47,274 bases of DNA from Sulfidibacterium sp964456625 (GCA_964456625.1 CAYWBO010000011.1:1-47274), one strand, 5' to 3'; positions 16,004 to 27,100 are shown, counted from the first letter of the stretch. The notes: generated by a model not told the origin, from the sequence alone. Program-made: numbers and translations.

Positions 16004-19000
16004 ATGAAAAGATTCTCAAATATATTGTTCTCCATGACCAGCATGGGAGTTCTGATACTCATTTTTGCTGTTTCCATCGGAGTCGCTACCTTTATTGAAA
16101 ATGACTTTGGCACCCAGGCAGCCCGGGCGGTCGTATATAACGCCACCTGGTTTGACATTCTACTGGGATTGCTGGCAATCAACATGATTGTCAACGTTTT
16201 CAGGTACAAGATGTACAGGAAGAAGAAGTTTACGATGCTTCTATTTCACGTGGCTTTTTTGATCATCCTGATCGGATCTGCCATCACCCGGTTCGTAAGC
16301 TATGAAGGCATGCTTCATTTGCGTAATGGGCAAACTTCCGATACCATCCTGTCGGACCGGACTTACATCCAGGTGGATGCGAAAAAAGGAAATACCGTCA
16401 TCTCCCATCACAAGCACGTTTTACTTTCGGAGCTCTCTCCTACCGCTTATAAAGATCACCTTTCCATCGACGGACAAAATATCACGCTGAAGGCGGTAAA
16501 ATTCATTCCTCACGCCCAGCAAGTCGTAACACAAAATGAAAACGGTGTACCCATCGTGATGTTTGTAGCCTCTGACGGTCATGGAAGACAGAATCTTTTC
16601 CTGAAAAAAGGAGGAAGCAAGGCCATCGGAGATTATACCGTTAAATTTGGCGGCACTTTCGATCCGGCTGACGTCAATATTACGGCCAAAGGCGACAGTT
16701 TATACATCACTGCTCCAGATACCATCTCGGTCATGCACATGAGTGGCGGGGCCCGGGAGACGTTTCTCCCCAAAAGCACCCATCCTTTTACTACGGGAAA
16801 ACTTTTTACAGTGGGCAATCTGAATCTGGTTATGACCGGATATTATCCTGCCGGAGCTGTTAAATTCATGCCGGGCGGAAAAAAGAGCGAGGCCATGAAC
16901 GTGATCCTCGTCAAGGTACAATCCGGGAATGAAACCAGAGAGGTTTATTTAAGCGGTGGCAGTGGTTTTGAAGGAGAACCGCAGCAGATCCATATCAACG
17001 GCATTGACGTGACTTTGAGTTATGGTGCCCGGACCATCAAGCTGCCTTTTGCCGTCAAGCTGAACAAGTTTGAACTGAAACGTTATCCCGGTTCCATGAG
17101 CCCGTCGAGTTATGCCAGCCGGATTACGGTCATTGACCCGTCACGGGGTAAAACATTCCCGTATCACATTTACATGAACCACGTGCTGGATTATCACGGC
17201 TACCGGTTTTTCCAGTCATCCTATGATCGTGACGAACAGGGAAGTATTCTTTCGGTGAACCACGATTTCTGGGGAACGATTTTTACTTACATCGGTTATA
17301 TTTTACTGGCACTAGGCATGTTCTTATCACTCATAAATTCCAAAAGCTATTTTGCACAGCTGGGCAGGTATCTGAAAACATTCGATGAAAAATCCAAGGG
17401 TGCGGCATCCTTACTTTTGATTTTCCTGTTGCTGGGCGCCGCTCATTCTGCATCTGCGCAAAGCAACCACATTCCTTTCAGTCAGATTCCGGTTGTCAAC
17501 AAACAGCAGGCCGACAAATTCGGCCGGCTGGTAGTCCAGTCCAACGACGGACGTATCAAACCGGTGTATACGCTGGCCAGCCAGATCCTACGGAAAATGA
17601 CCTGGAAAACCAGTTTCCACGGTCTCACACCGGATCAGGTTTTCCTGGGTATGATGAGCAGGCCTCATCTCTGGGAACGGGTTCCGATGATCAAAATCGA
17701 TGACGAGAAACTTGCTGAAATAATTGGTATCAAAGGAAAATACGCTTCTTTCCTGGATTTTGTAGATACCAAAACCAAGGCCTACAAACTGAAGAACTAT
17801 GTTGAAAAGGCGTACGAAACCAAGCCCATTCACCGAGGCATGTTCGACAATGAAGTCATGAAAGTGGATGAGCGGCTGAACATCGCTTACATGGTGTATA
17901 CCGGAGAGTTTCTGAAGGTCATTCCCGATCCGCACAACCCGGATCAGGCATGGTATTCACCGGCTTCCAAAGTGACAAACCTTACGGGCAAAGATTCCCT
18001 TTTTGTTGTGAGCATTATTCCTGAATACCTGACTTCGCTGGCCAACGGCAATATCAAAACCGCCAATGAGCTTGTGGCCGCTCTTCATATCTACCAGCAA
18101 AAATTCGGCGCTTCCATCATGCCGTCGCAGCAGAAGCTGAACGCCGAACTGCTCTATACCAAATTGATGATTTTCTTGCGCCTGGCTATCTTTTACAGCA
18201 TGATCGGATTTATTTTACTGATCCTGGTGTTTGCAGACATCCTGCGGAGTTCGTCCCTTCTGCGAAAGATCATGAAAGGTGTCCTGGTCCTGATCATCAT
18301 AGGATTTGCCTTCCAGACCTTTGGTCTGATTCTACGTTGGTACATTTCGGGGCACGCTCCCTGGACCAACGGCTATGAATCCATGATTTACATTGCGTGG
18401 GTCACGATGCTGGCAGGGCTTATTTTTTCAAAACGGTCCCTACTCACTGCTGCAGCCACCACCATCCTGGCTTCCGTCATTCTTTTTGTAGCCCATTTAA
18501 GCTGGATGGATCCGGAAATCACCAACCTTGTACCTGTTTTAAAATCTTACTGGCTGATGATCCATGTTTCAGTCATCACGGCAAGTTACGGTTTCCTGGC
18601 GTTGGGCATGTTGCTGGGATTTTTGAACCTGGTTTTGATGATTCTGAAGACACCGAAAAATTACCAGCGCCTTTCCGAGAAAGTGGCACAGATCACGGCC
18701 ATCAACGAACGGACGCTGATCGTCGGACTGTATATGCTGACATTGGGCATGTTTCTCGGAGGCGTATGGGCCAACGAAAGCTGGGGAAAATACTGGGGCT
18801 GGGATCCCAAAGAAACCTGGGCTCTGGTAAGTGTACTGATATACAGCTTTGTATCGCACATGAGGCTGATGCCGGGCATGAAATCCAGATTCACTTATAA
18901 CGCCGCATCTGTGCTGGCCTTTTTCTCCATTCTGATGACTTATTTCGGGGTGAATTATTATTTGTCAGGATTACATTCTTACGCGAAGGGAGATCCGGTT

Positions 19001-19114
19001 CCAATTCCTACCTTTGTCTATTATACGGTAGCCATTATCTTTGTTGTGATCGTGGCGGCCTATTTTAACGAACGCAGGCTTAACAAAAGGACGGAGAATG
19101 TAAAAGAGTCCTGA
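16004..19114 (+). CDS. ccsBA: Cytochrome c biogenesis protein, ResB-CcsA fusion
   Basis: This is the system II cytochrome c synthetase, which exports haem and attaches it to apocytochromes c at the outer face of the inner membrane. The 1036-residue protein joins a ResB part to a CcsA part. The ResB part has three helices in residues 7-96, a periplasmic domain to about 420, and a helix at 423-445. The CcsA part has helices between about 715 and 1025. The haem-binding WWD segment is ESWGKYWGWDPKETW at about 926-940, and conserved histidines are seen in LMIHVSVI and SFVSHMRL. Between the halves lies a second periplasmic region of about 230 residues, preceded by a signal-like helix (about 467-486). 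Such fusions are common in Bacteroidetes. Confidence 0.95.
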   Translation: MKRFSNILFSMTSMGVLILIFAVSIGVATFIENDFGTQAARAVVYNATWFDILLGLLAINMIVNVFRYKMYRKKKFTMLLFHVAFLIILIGSAITRFVSYEGMLHLRNGQTSDTILSDRTYIQVDAKKGNTVISHHKHVLLSELSPTAYKDHLSIDGQNITLKAVKFIPHAQQVVTQNENGVPIVMFVASDGHGRQNLFLKKGGSKAIGDYTVKFGGTFDPADVNITAKGDSLYITAPDTISVMHMSGGARETFLPKSTHPFTTGKLFTVGNLNLVMTGYYPAGAVKFMPGGKKSEAMNVILVKVQSGNETREVYLSGGSGFEGEPQQIHINGIDVTLSYGARTIKLPFAVKLNKFELKRYPGSMSPSSYASRITVIDPSRGKTFPYHIYMNHVLDYHGYRFFQSSYDRDEQGSILSVNHDFWGTIFTYIGYILLALGMFLSLINSKSYFAQLGRYLKTFDEKSKGAASLLLIFLLLGAAHSASAQSNHIPFSQIPVVNKQQADKFGRLVVQSNDGRIKPVYTLASQILRKMTWKTSFHGLTPDQVFLGMMSRPHLWERVPMIKIDDEKLAEIIGIKGKYASFLDFVDTKTKAYKLKNYVEKAYETKPIHRGMFDNEVMKVDERLNIAYMVYTGEFLKVIPDPHNPDQAWYSPASKVTNLTGKDSLFVVSIIPEYLTSLANGNIKTANELVAALHIYQQKFGASIMPSQQKLNAELLYTKLMIFLRLAIFYSMIGFILLILVFADILRSSSLLRKIMKGVLVLIIIGFAFQTFGLILRWYISGHAPWTNGYESMIYIAWVTMLAGLIFSKRSLLTAAATTILASVILFVAHLSWMDPEITNLVPVLKSYWLMIHVSVITASYGFLALGMLLGFLNLVLMILKTPKNYQRLSEKVAQITAINERTLIVGLYMLTLGMFLGGVWANESWGKYWGWDPKETWALVSVLIYSFVSHMRLMPGMKSRFTYNAASVLAFFSILMTYFGVNYYLSGLHSYAKGDPVPIPTFVYYTVAIIFVVIVAAYFNERRLNKRTENVKES

Positions 19115-19146
19115 TAACCAATATTTAACAACCAAAACCACTGAGC

Positions 19147-19689
19147 ATGGAAATTGTAAAAACCAAAATTCCGGATTTATACATCATCAAACCGCAGGTG
19201 TTTGAAGACCACAGGGGATATTTTTTTGAGTCTTATAATCAGGAAAAATTCCTCAAGCTGGGCATGGATCAGCACTTTGTTCAGGACAATGAGTCCAAGT
19301 CCATGAACGGTGTGTTGCGCGGTCTTCATTTTCAGAACCCTCCCCATGCTCAGGGAAAGCTGGTTCGGGTAGTAAAAGGGGCTGTGCTGGACGTGGCAGT
19401 TGATCTGCGGAAGTCATCCCCGGCTTACGGGCAGTGGGAGGCCGTGGAACTGACCGAGCAAAACAAGCTGATGTACTGGATTCCGGAAGGGTTCGCCCAT
19501 GGTTTTGTGACGCTTGAAGATCATACCATATTTTCCTATAAATGCACCAGCGTATATCACAAAGAATCAGAATCCTGCATACGCTGGGATGACCCAACGC
19601 TGAACATAGATTGGAAAATCACACAGCCTGTCCTTTCTGAAAAGGATCTGGACGGAATGCTGTTTAAAGATTTCGTCAGCCCTTTCTGA
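19147..19689 (+). CDS. rfbC: dTDP-4-dehydrorhamnose 3,5-epimerase
   Basis: RfbC/RmlC epimerises dTDP-4-keto-6-deoxyglucose at C3 and C5 on the way to dTDP-L-rhamnose for surface polysaccharides. The 180-residue cupin has the expected blocks: EDHRGYFFESYN, the catalytic histidine in GVLRGLHFQ, LVRVVKGAVLDVAVDLR, and the YWIPEGFAHGF stretch. The length is normal. The other rml genes are not in the window. It starts 32 bases after ccsBA without an obvious own promoter, so it may be read through from that gene. Confidence 0.96.
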   Translation: MEIVKTKIPDLYIIKPQVFEDHRGYFFESYNQEKFLKLGMDQHFVQDNESKSMNGVLRGLHFQNPPHAQGKLVRVVKGAVLDVAVDLRKSSPAYGQWEAVELTEQNKLMYWIPEGFAHGFVTLEDHTIFSYKCTSVYHKESESCIRWDDPTLNIDWKITQPVLSEKDLDGMLFKDFVSPF

Positions 19690-19832
19690 CGGGATTTAGG
19701 GGTTCAAACAAGCTTATTTGAGAACACTGATTTTCCAACGTTCAGAAAAAGTTTCTTTTTACCGGATGGGAGATAAACCCTACTATTATTTAATTGAAGT
19801 TTCTGATCCGTGAAATTTTGAAATAGAAAGCG

Positions 19833-19840
19833 TAATTTTG
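19833..19840 (+). promoter_or_regulatory. Candidate -7 element for uvrA
   Basis: TAATTTTG matches TAnnTTTG and lies 39 bases before the uvrA ATG at 19880. Its last three bases form the TTG that otherwise looks like an in-frame start, which argues for the ATG. Confidence 0.65.
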
Positions 19841-19879
19841 CAGGAATTTTTTAAAAACGCCCCTGCTGAGGAAAATTCT

Positions 19880-22726
19880 ATGGATAACAACGAAGAAAAT
19901 ACTGTCTCTGAAAGCCAGAATCTTGAGATCAAGGGGGCGCGGGTACACAACCTGCGAAACATTGATCTGACCATTCCGAGAGATCAACTGGTGGTGATTA
20001 CAGGATTGAGCGGAAGCGGCAAGTCTTCACTGGCCTTTGACACCATCTATGCCGAAGGGCAAAGGCGCTATATGGAGACATTTTCGGCTTACGCCAGACA
20101 GTTTATCGGGCACCTGGAACGTCCTGATGTGGACCAGATCCAGGGACTGAGCCCGGTAGTGGCCATAGAACAGAAATCGGTAAGCCGTAATCCGCGTTCC
20201 ACAGTGGGGACGATCACGGAAGTCTATGATTTTCTGCGCCTTCTGTATGCCCGTGCGTCCGTTGCTTATTCCTATGTCACCGGAGAACGCATGGTTCAGT
20301 ACACCAAAGATCAGATTATCGAACTGATCGCAAAAGAATACCGCGGAAAAAAAATTATGCTGCTGGCCCCTTTGGTAAAAGCCAGAAAGGGCCATTATCG
20401 TGACCTTTTTGAAAGAACGCGTCAACAGGGTTTTCTGAGAGTACGTGTGGATAGCGAGATCCAGGAAATTGCCTTCGGGATGCAAGTCGATCGCTACAAG
20501 GTTCATGATATCGAAGTTGTTGTTGACAGAACACAGGTTTCAACGTTGAACGAAAGGCTCAAGAAATCAGTCGACATTGCGCTCAAACAGGGAAAAGGGG
20601 TGCTCATGGTCATGGATGAAGAAACCAAAGAGCTGAAACACTACAGCCTGAAAATGATGTGTCCGACATCCGGTATCGCTTACGACGATCCCGAACCTAA
20701 TCTGTTCTCTTTTAATTCCCCCTACGGAGCCTGTCCTACCTGTAACGGGCTGGGTGAGGTCATGAAAGTGGATCTTGATAAGGTCTTCCCTGACAGGAAT
20801 TTATCCATCCGCAAAGGTGGTATCGCACCCTTAGGAGAATATAAAAACAGCTGGGTCTTCGGGCAACTGGAGACCATCGGGCTCAAATACGGCTTCAACC
20901 TGAACACACCTATCAAAGACATCCCTGAAAAGGCTATTGATGTAATTCTTCAGGGTTCCAATGAAACGGTTCAGGTAAAGAAGGAATACCTTGGGATTAC
21001 TTCTTCTTACTCGTTGACTTTTGAAGGGGTCATGAATTACATCACCAATTTCAACCGTGAAGAAGCTTCACAGACTTCCCGGAAATGGGCTGAAAGCTTT
21101 ATGAACAAGCACGTTTGCCCGGAATGCAGTGGCACCCGGTTGCAAAAGCAATCGCTGTATTTCAAGGTAGACGGAAAAAATATTGCCGAGCTGGCCCGGA
21201 TGGACCTGGCGGACTTAAAAGAATGGCTTGACGGTCTTGAAGACCGCATCAGCGAAAAGCAACAGATTATCGCGAAAGAGATCCTGCGGGAGATTCGGAC
21301 AAGGCTTGATTTTCTGCTGGAAGTGGGTATTGATTATGTGAACCTGAACCGGCCTGCCAAAACACTGTCCGGAGGTGAATCGCAGCGTATCAGGCTTGCC
21401 ACACAGATCGGTTCCCGGCTTACCGGCGTGATGTACATCCTGGATGAACCCAGTATCGGCTTGCATCAACGCGATAACCACAAGCTGATCGAATCGTTAA
21501 TGGAGTTACGGGATATCGGGAACTCGGTCATTGTAGTGGAACACGACAAAGATACCATCCTGGCTGCCGACCATGTGATCGACATCGGACCGGGGGCCGG
21601 ACGCCTCGGCGGCCTGGTAGTAGCCCAGGGCAAGCCAGAAAATATCCTGAACACAAAAACTCTGACAAGCCAGTATCTGAGCGGACAGAAATTCATTCCC
21701 TATCCCAAAAAACGTCGTGAAGGAAAGGGCAAAAGCATCATACTAAAAGGCGCCCGGGGTAACAACCTGAAAAATGTGAACGTGGAATTTCCCCTGGGGA
21801 AATTCATATGCATCACCGGTGTTTCAGGGAGTGGGAAGTCTACGCTGATCAACGACACATTATACCCGATCCTGAGCCAGCATTTTTACAATTCTCTGAA
21901 GGAGCCTCTGCCCTACGACTCCATCGAAGGGATCCTGTATACAGATAAAATCATTGAAATCGATCAGGCGCCTATCGGCCGTACACCACGATCCAACCCG
22001 GCGACCTATACCAAAGTCTTTGACGAGATCAGGAAATTATACGGCATGCTCCCCGAATCCAAAGTCCGGGGTTACAAAGCCGGACGATTTTCATTTAACG
22101 TCACCGGAGGTCGTTGTGAAACTTGTAAAGGAGCTGGGGTTCAAACTATTGAGATGAACTTCCTGCCCGATGTTTATGTACTCTGTGAGGATTGTCAGGG
22201 AAAGCGCTATAACCGTGAAACTCTGGAGATCAGATACAAAGGAAAATCCATCAACGACGTGCTTAACATGAGTATTCGGAATGCTGCTGAATTTTTCGAA
22301 AACATTCCTTCCATCGCCCATAAGCTCAAAACACTGAAAGATGTCGGGTTGGGTTATCTGACGCTGGGACAATCGTCCACCACCATTTCGGGAGGAGAAG
22401 CCCAACGTGTGAAACTGGCCACGGAATTGTCCAAAAAAGATACAGGGAAAACACTTTATATTTTAGATGAACCTACTACAGGGCTTCATTTTGAAGATGT
22501 AAAAGTGCTTCTGGAAGTGCTTAATAAACTGGTAGACAAAGGTAATTCTGTGCTGGTGATCGAACATAATATGGAAGTTATCAAGGTTGCGGACCACATC
22601 ATCGACATGGGACCCGAAGGTGGAGCCAAAGGAGGCACGGTGGTGTGCACGGGAACCCCTGAAGAAATTGTAAAGAAAAACGGCGGTTATACTGCTGCCT
22701 ATCTGAAAAAGGAACTCGAGTCCTGA
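19880..22726 (+). CDS. uvrA: Excinuclease ABC subunit A
   Basis: UvrA recognises bulky DNA lesions and loads UvrB in nucleotide excision repair. The 948-residue product has two ABC ATPase halves. Walker A motifs are GLSGSGKSS (residues 42-50) and GVSGSGKST (about 650), and signatures are LSGGESQR (about 496) and ISGGEAQR. The C-terminal zinc module is complete (CETC then CEDC). In the first zinc module the N-terminal pair reads CPTS (about 260-263), so one Cys is replaced by Ser, while CPTC (about 284) is intact. The start is ATG 19880; an earlier in-frame TTG is part of the promoter. It is convergent with the BadF-type gene, 2 bases apart. Confidence 0.97.
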   Translation: MDNNEENTVSESQNLEIKGARVHNLRNIDLTIPRDQLVVITGLSGSGKSSLAFDTIYAEGQRRYMETFSAYARQFIGHLERPDVDQIQGLSPVVAIEQKSVSRNPRSTVGTITEVYDFLRLLYARASVAYSYVTGERMVQYTKDQIIELIAKEYRGKKIMLLAPLVKARKGHYRDLFERTRQQGFLRVRVDSEIQEIAFGMQVDRYKVHDIEVVVDRTQVSTLNERLKKSVDIALKQGKGVLMVMDEETKELKHYSLKMMCPTSGIAYDDPEPNLFSFNSPYGACPTCNGLGEVMKVDLDKVFPDRNLSIRKGGIAPLGEYKNSWVFGQLETIGLKYGFNLNTPIKDIPEKAIDVILQGSNETVQVKKEYLGITSSYSLTFEGVMNYITNFNREEASQTSRKWAESFMNKHVCPECSGTRLQKQSLYFKVDGKNIAELARMDLADLKEWLDGLEDRISEKQQIIAKEILREIRTRLDFLLEVGIDYVNLNRPAKTLSGGESQRIRLATQIGSRLTGVMYILDEPSIGLHQRDNHKLIESLMELRDIGNSVIVVEHDKDTILAADHVIDIGPGAGRLGGLVVAQGKPENILNTKTLTSQYLSGQKFIPYPKKRREGKGKSIILKGARGNNLKNVNVEFPLGKFICITGVSGSGKSTLINDTLYPILSQHFYNSLKEPLPYDSIEGILYTDKIIEIDQAPIGRTPRSNPATYTKVFDEIRKLYGMLPESKVRGYKAGRFSFNVTGGRCETCKGAGVQTIEMNFLPDVYVLCEDCQGKRYNRETLEIRYKGKSINDVLNMSIRNAAEFFENIPSIAHKLKTLKDVGLGYLTLGQSSTTISGGEAQRVKLATELSKKDTGKTLYILDEPTTGLHFEDVKVLLEVLNKLVDKGNSVLVIEHNMEVIKVADHIIDMGPEGGAKGGTVVCTGTPEEIVKKNGGYTAAYLKKELES

Positions 22727-22728
22727 TT

Positions 22729-23577
22729 TTAAACTTCGAATTCACGATAATAGTCAATGAGCCCTTCCATAGGCCCCTTCACAATCAGGCCTGTTTTCAA
22801 GCCTGACTCTTCCATAACCTCTTTTAAAATATCCTGGAGGTGATAAGCTACGGAGCCCTGAAAAGAAATCTCCAGGTCAAGATAGCCTGTATACGCAGAG
22901 ATTTGGTTTTCAATAAAATCCTGAAAATTCTTTCGTGCAATTTCCTGTATCTGAGGATGGTTTATGTTTTTCGTAACAAAAGGTGCCAGGCTTCCAATCC
23001 AGCGATTGGAATAGGCATCTTTATAAATTTTGTGCAAGATCTCCGCAAAATTCATCCCGGCAAAGTCATAAAAAGCCTGCGTAATCTCTTTATCAGCCTT
23101 ACCGCTCAGAACAATCTTCAGCAGGAGTTTTCCCAGATATACCGCGCTTCCTTCATCGCCCAGCAAATAGCCTAGAGAAGGAACATTCTCCACAACTTTA
23201 TTTCCATCCCACAGACAAGAGTTTGAGCCGGTTCCCAGAATACAGGCGATCCCTTTTTCATTTTTAAGCAGTGCCAGGGCAGCTCCCTGTAAATCATGAT
23301 ATACAGCAATGACAGCATCAGGGAAAAACCTTTGAAAAATAGACTGAACAAGGTTGCAGTTCTCCCTTGTGGAACAGCCGGTACCATAGAAATAGATGTG
23401 CTTTATTTTTGCCGGATCAAACGAAACAGGCCAGGCTTTCTCAATGTAACGCCCTATTTCTTCCGGATTTGTGTAATAGGGATTAAACCCTTTGGAAATA
23501 AAATTATCAACAACTTTGTTGCCCTTCAGAATTGCCCACTCCGTCTTTGTGGAACCACTGTCAATGATCAGTTTCAT
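22729..23577 (-). CDS. BadF/BadG-family sugar kinase (N-acetylglucosamine kinase-like)
   Basis: This is an actin-fold ATPase of 282 residues. It has phosphate-1 motif IIDSGSTKTEWA at the N-terminus and phosphate-2 motif ACILGTGSNSCLWDG near residue 115. A conserved YLLGDEGSAVYLG segment follows, and an adenosine-type motif (FQGSVAYHL) lies near residue 245. The closest match is the Bacteroidetes group annotated as N-acetylglucosamine kinase, which phosphorylates amino sugars released by cell wall or glycan turnover. The substrate is inferred. It overlaps the upstream DgkA gene by four bases (ATGA), so the two are translationally coupled. Confidence 0.87.
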   Translation of the reverse strand: MKLIIDSGSTKTEWAILKGNKVVDNFISKGFNPYYTNPEEIGRYIEKAWPVSFDPAKIKHIYFYGTGCSTRENCNLVQSIFQRFFPDAVIAVYHDLQGAALALLKNEKGIACILGTGSNSCLWDGNKVVENVPSLGYLLGDEGSAVYLGKLLLKIVLSGKADKEITQAFYDFAGMNFAEILHKIYKDAYSNRWIGSLAPFVTKNINHPQIQEIARKNFQDFIENQISAYTGYLDLEISFQGSVAYHLQDILKEVMEESGLKTGLIVKGPMEGLIDYYREFEV

Positions 23578-23972
23578 AAGAGTGCAATAATTTTGGGGAT
23601 AAATATCACGAGTCCCACCGCGGCTGCCGCTATGGCTGTAATCAGTACCGCTCCGGCAGCCAGATCCTTTACCAATCCGGCTTTGGGATCATGACCGGGA
23701 TGAACCAGATCGGTCAGGGCCTCAATGGCCGAATTAAAAGTTTCAGCCCCCAACACCATTCCGATGGAAAGGATGACAATATACCATTCTATAGCGCTGA
23801 TATTCAATACAAAGCCCGAAACAACAGCCAATACACCAATGATCATTTGGATCCAGAAATTATGCTGGGTTCTGATCATGTAAAAAATCCCCTTAAAAGC
23901 ATAGACAAAACTTCTGGCCCGCTTTTTAGGAGAAAAGGGTTGCTGATTTCCGAAATGGTTGTTTTCACTCAC
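23574..23972 (-). CDS. dgkA: Diacylglycerol/undecaprenol kinase
   Basis: This small integral membrane lipid kinase has 132 residues. After a basic N-terminus it has three membrane helices (about residues 38-58, 60-85 and 108-130) and the family signature GAETFNSAIEALTD around residues 79-92 with the catalytic Glu and metal-binding Asn. In Gram-positive bacteria the same family phosphorylates undecaprenol; in Gram-negatives it recycles diacylglycerol. Which lipid is used here is not decided by sequence. It is the first gene of a two-gene minus-strand operon with the BadF-type kinase. Confidence 0.92.
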   Translation of the reverse strand: MSENNHFGNQQPFSPKKRARSFVYAFKGIFYMIRTQHNFWIQMIIGVLAVVSGFVLNISAIEWYIVILSIGMVLGAETFNSAIEALTDLVHPGHDPKAGLVKDLAAGAVLITAIAAAAVGLVIFIPKIIALL

Positions 23973-23988
23973 CGATTCATCTTTTTTT

Positions 23989-23996
23989 CAAAAATA
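23989..23996 (-). promoter_or_regulatory. Candidate -7 element for dgkA
   Basis: The minus strand reads TATTTTTG, matching TAnnTTTG, 16 bases before the dgkA start codon. Confidence 0.55.
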
Positions 23997-24044
23997 CACT
24001 AAATTTTTACTTCAGAAAGCCATACAAAAATGATATTGCCTCTC

Positions 24045-24083
24045 AAAAAAAGAAGTGAGAAAGTAATCTCTCTCACTTCTTTA
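24045..24083 (-). terminator. Intrinsic terminator after the PLD-like gene
   Basis: A 12-bp perfect stem (24049-24060 with 24071-24082) with a 10-base loop is followed on the minus strand by a T-run (24045-24050 complement). It lies 22 bases beyond the stop codon of the PLD-like gene. Confidence 0.85.
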
Positions 24084-24104
24084 TCAATTTCCACAATACT
24101 ATTT

Positions 24105-27100
24105 CTACTCAAACAACACGATCTTGTTCATTATGTGTTTGTTTGTGATCAGACGCATGATATAGGCTCCTTTGTACGTCGCCGGGAACTTGTATGACAG
24201 TTTGTTTTCACCGTTGGTCAGTGTCACAGCACGGTTGAAAACGGTTCTCCCCGTCATATCTACCAATTGCAATATTCCGGTGTTTTCACCTTGCGAGATG
24301 AAACAGGAAACATTGACGTTTCCTTGTAGTACCGGGTTAGGGTATACATTCATGCCCGAAACCGGATTCTCGTCAAAGTTTTTCACGGCCGTCACACCAC
24401 CGCTGGTAAGATAAAGCGACATGAAATTCTGATAATACAGATTGGCGATGGTGGCATCGTGGATCACCAGCGAGTTCTCATCATTATCAGCATCGGCGGA
24501 AGCACTCCAGTTGTGGGAGCCGGTCCATACGATGGGATCTGACGACGGGTCGCCTTCATCCACGATCATGTATTTGTTGTGCATAATACCGGGTTGATCG
24601 TAATATACATAGTGACCGCCCAGCGAACTGGAAAGCAACGTGTTCACGCTTGTATAAGTGCTGGAATTCTGACTCTTATCCGTAAGCACATCGACACTGG
24701 CTCCATCCATATTGGCTGTATCGATGGCGGATGCAATTTCAGTTCGTGTGATCAGCATGGAGGCTATTTCAAGATCATGATTGGTGGTATTAATATGCCT
24801 AATGATCTGATCGTTCACGCCATCGGTCGGGCTGAAATAGCATTCCACTCTTTTTCCGTTGATGAGAAATTCGTGTGGCGTATTGTCTTTTTTCTCAGGT
24901 CCAAACTTCGCATTGGCCGCATTGGGAGTACCGGTTGTGGAGCCCCACATTTCCTCAAATTCGATCTGGTAGGTCCTGGCCAGACTCTGATCCTGAATGA
25001 TGATCACATTGTTGGCATCCTGGTCCACCTGCTCTTCAGTAAAGTTCATCGAACCGGTCCAGACGATAGGGTCATCGGGATTTGTGGATTCGGCATCGAA
25101 GATGACAAATTTGTTATGCATGATCCCATTAATGCTGGTAGGCCTTTTCAGATACTGAACGGCGGTTCCTGCAAAATAATTAAATCCAAGGTTCGCCGTG
25201 GTCCCGTCTCCGATAACGCGTACCGTAACACCCCTGTTTGCAGCACTTACCAACGCTGCACTGATATTGCTGAGCCCACTGTTATTCAGGTTATAAATGG
25301 CCATATCGATCGTATATTTGGCACGATTGATATAGTTAATCAACGTATCGTCGAGGCCGTTTTGCACATAGACCGCATCTTTTCCCGCGGCATAAGTAGT
25401 GTTCACCGGAGTATTGAAATAAACTTTAATACTGTCTGTTGAATTCGAAACAGTCGCAAAAGGAGTTATCGAAGACTTTGCCGTATCCGAACCATTCACT
25501 GAAAAGGCCTGCACCCATGTAATGCTCCCCGCATCCAGACCGGTAAGCGAAACGGTGTGATCCAATGCCTCACCTGTTCCTGTTTCTATATTCGAAGTAA
25601 CTGTGGAAGCCGTGGCTCCGTAAAATAATCCGGTGGTTCCAGCCACGTTCGTACTCCAGCTAAAATCCAGACTGGATTTATCAAAATTGGTATTATCCAA
25701 CGGTTTCGTGAAATAAATGGAACTTTCCCTGGTAATATCATTCATATCCCGCGGCAGCAGCTGATAGCCAGCATTGGGATCGGTATAATCATACTGGGAG
25801 CAAATGGCCGTCAACGTTACAGCCACACTGGGAATGGTTTGTCCCACAAGGTCTGTTCCCGAATTGACATAAATCACTCCCGTTTGTCCACCGGAGCTAA
25901 AGGAATAGGAACCCTTTGCAAAGGTCTTACCCCCGTCATCAAAGACAACACCCTTAATCTGAACCAGCTGGCCTTCGTAAGTCTCCGAGATCTGGTCAGG
26001 GGTGATCACAACAGGGTCTGGCAATTGATTTCCTGTGGAAAGCACGGTAAAACTCGAAACCGGATTTATTTCAATAAGCTGATTATAGTTGGTAACGGTT
26101 CCCGTGAGGATCACTGAATCTCCCCGGCTCATGTCTGAGGCACTTGCATCATAGGCAGCAATTCCACCTGTGTTGTCCTGCAGGTAACGGACACTTCCCA
26201 GTTCACTACCGTTGGTCACAATGCCTTTAATGGTGACAGTCTGGCCAACCTGTGCGCGGGCATCGGCAATAGAAATGTAGTCTGCACTGGCGGAATTCGT
26301 TGTTGCGTTTGCTGTCGGCACCGTTCCGTCGGTTTTGTAATTGATAGCCGAACCNNNNNNNNNNNNNNNNNNNNNNNNNNNNNNNNNNNNNNNNNNNNNN
26401 NNNNNNNNNNNNNNNNNNNNNNNNNNNNNNNNNNNNNNNNNNNNNNNNNNNNNNGCAAAAGAAGCCGCCTGATTGGTGGGTTCATCCTTAACCGTCGTAG
26501 CATCCGCAGTAACACCGCCTGAATAAACAGTGGACCCGTCTACCGACCATGCCTTGTAATAATAATGCGTACCTCCGGTAAGACCAGTATGGTTATAACT
26601 GGTTGCACTTCCGCTGTAAAGCACGGTACCGCCCCCGGTGATGCCGTCATCGGCAGCGTAAGATGTTCCGCTTGCGGGAGTTCCGAACGTGCCGTCCGAG
26701 CTATAAGCTACCATCACATTATCACTGTTGGAATTTTGTGTCCAGGCCAGGTCGATTTCGGTTTTTGAAGCAGGTGTAGCCGAGAATCCCGTGGGGTCGT
26801 CAGGGCCGGTACTTGAGGCCTGCCAGCTCTCGAAGTCGCCATTTGTTACCGTCAGTGAGGTTCCTGTGGGAGATTCAAACGTCACATCATCAATATACTG
26901 GGTCTCAGGAGCAGAAAATCCCGTCTGATCATAAAATCTGATGCGTACTTTAACGTCTGTTGCGCCGGAAGGTACCGTTCCCGAATAAGTAAACTCCGTC
27001 CAGGAGGTGGTGCCGGCATCCGTATAATCCGCGTATGTTGCAGCGGCGCCGGTCCAGTCTAAAGCAATCCTGCCCTTAACATGCGCGCTTGTCTGGTACC

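Noticed and set aside
19838..19880. Upstream in-frame TTG start for uvrA
   Set aside because: The TTG is the end of a TAATTTTG promoter element, so it is not in the transcript. The ATG at 19880 is used.
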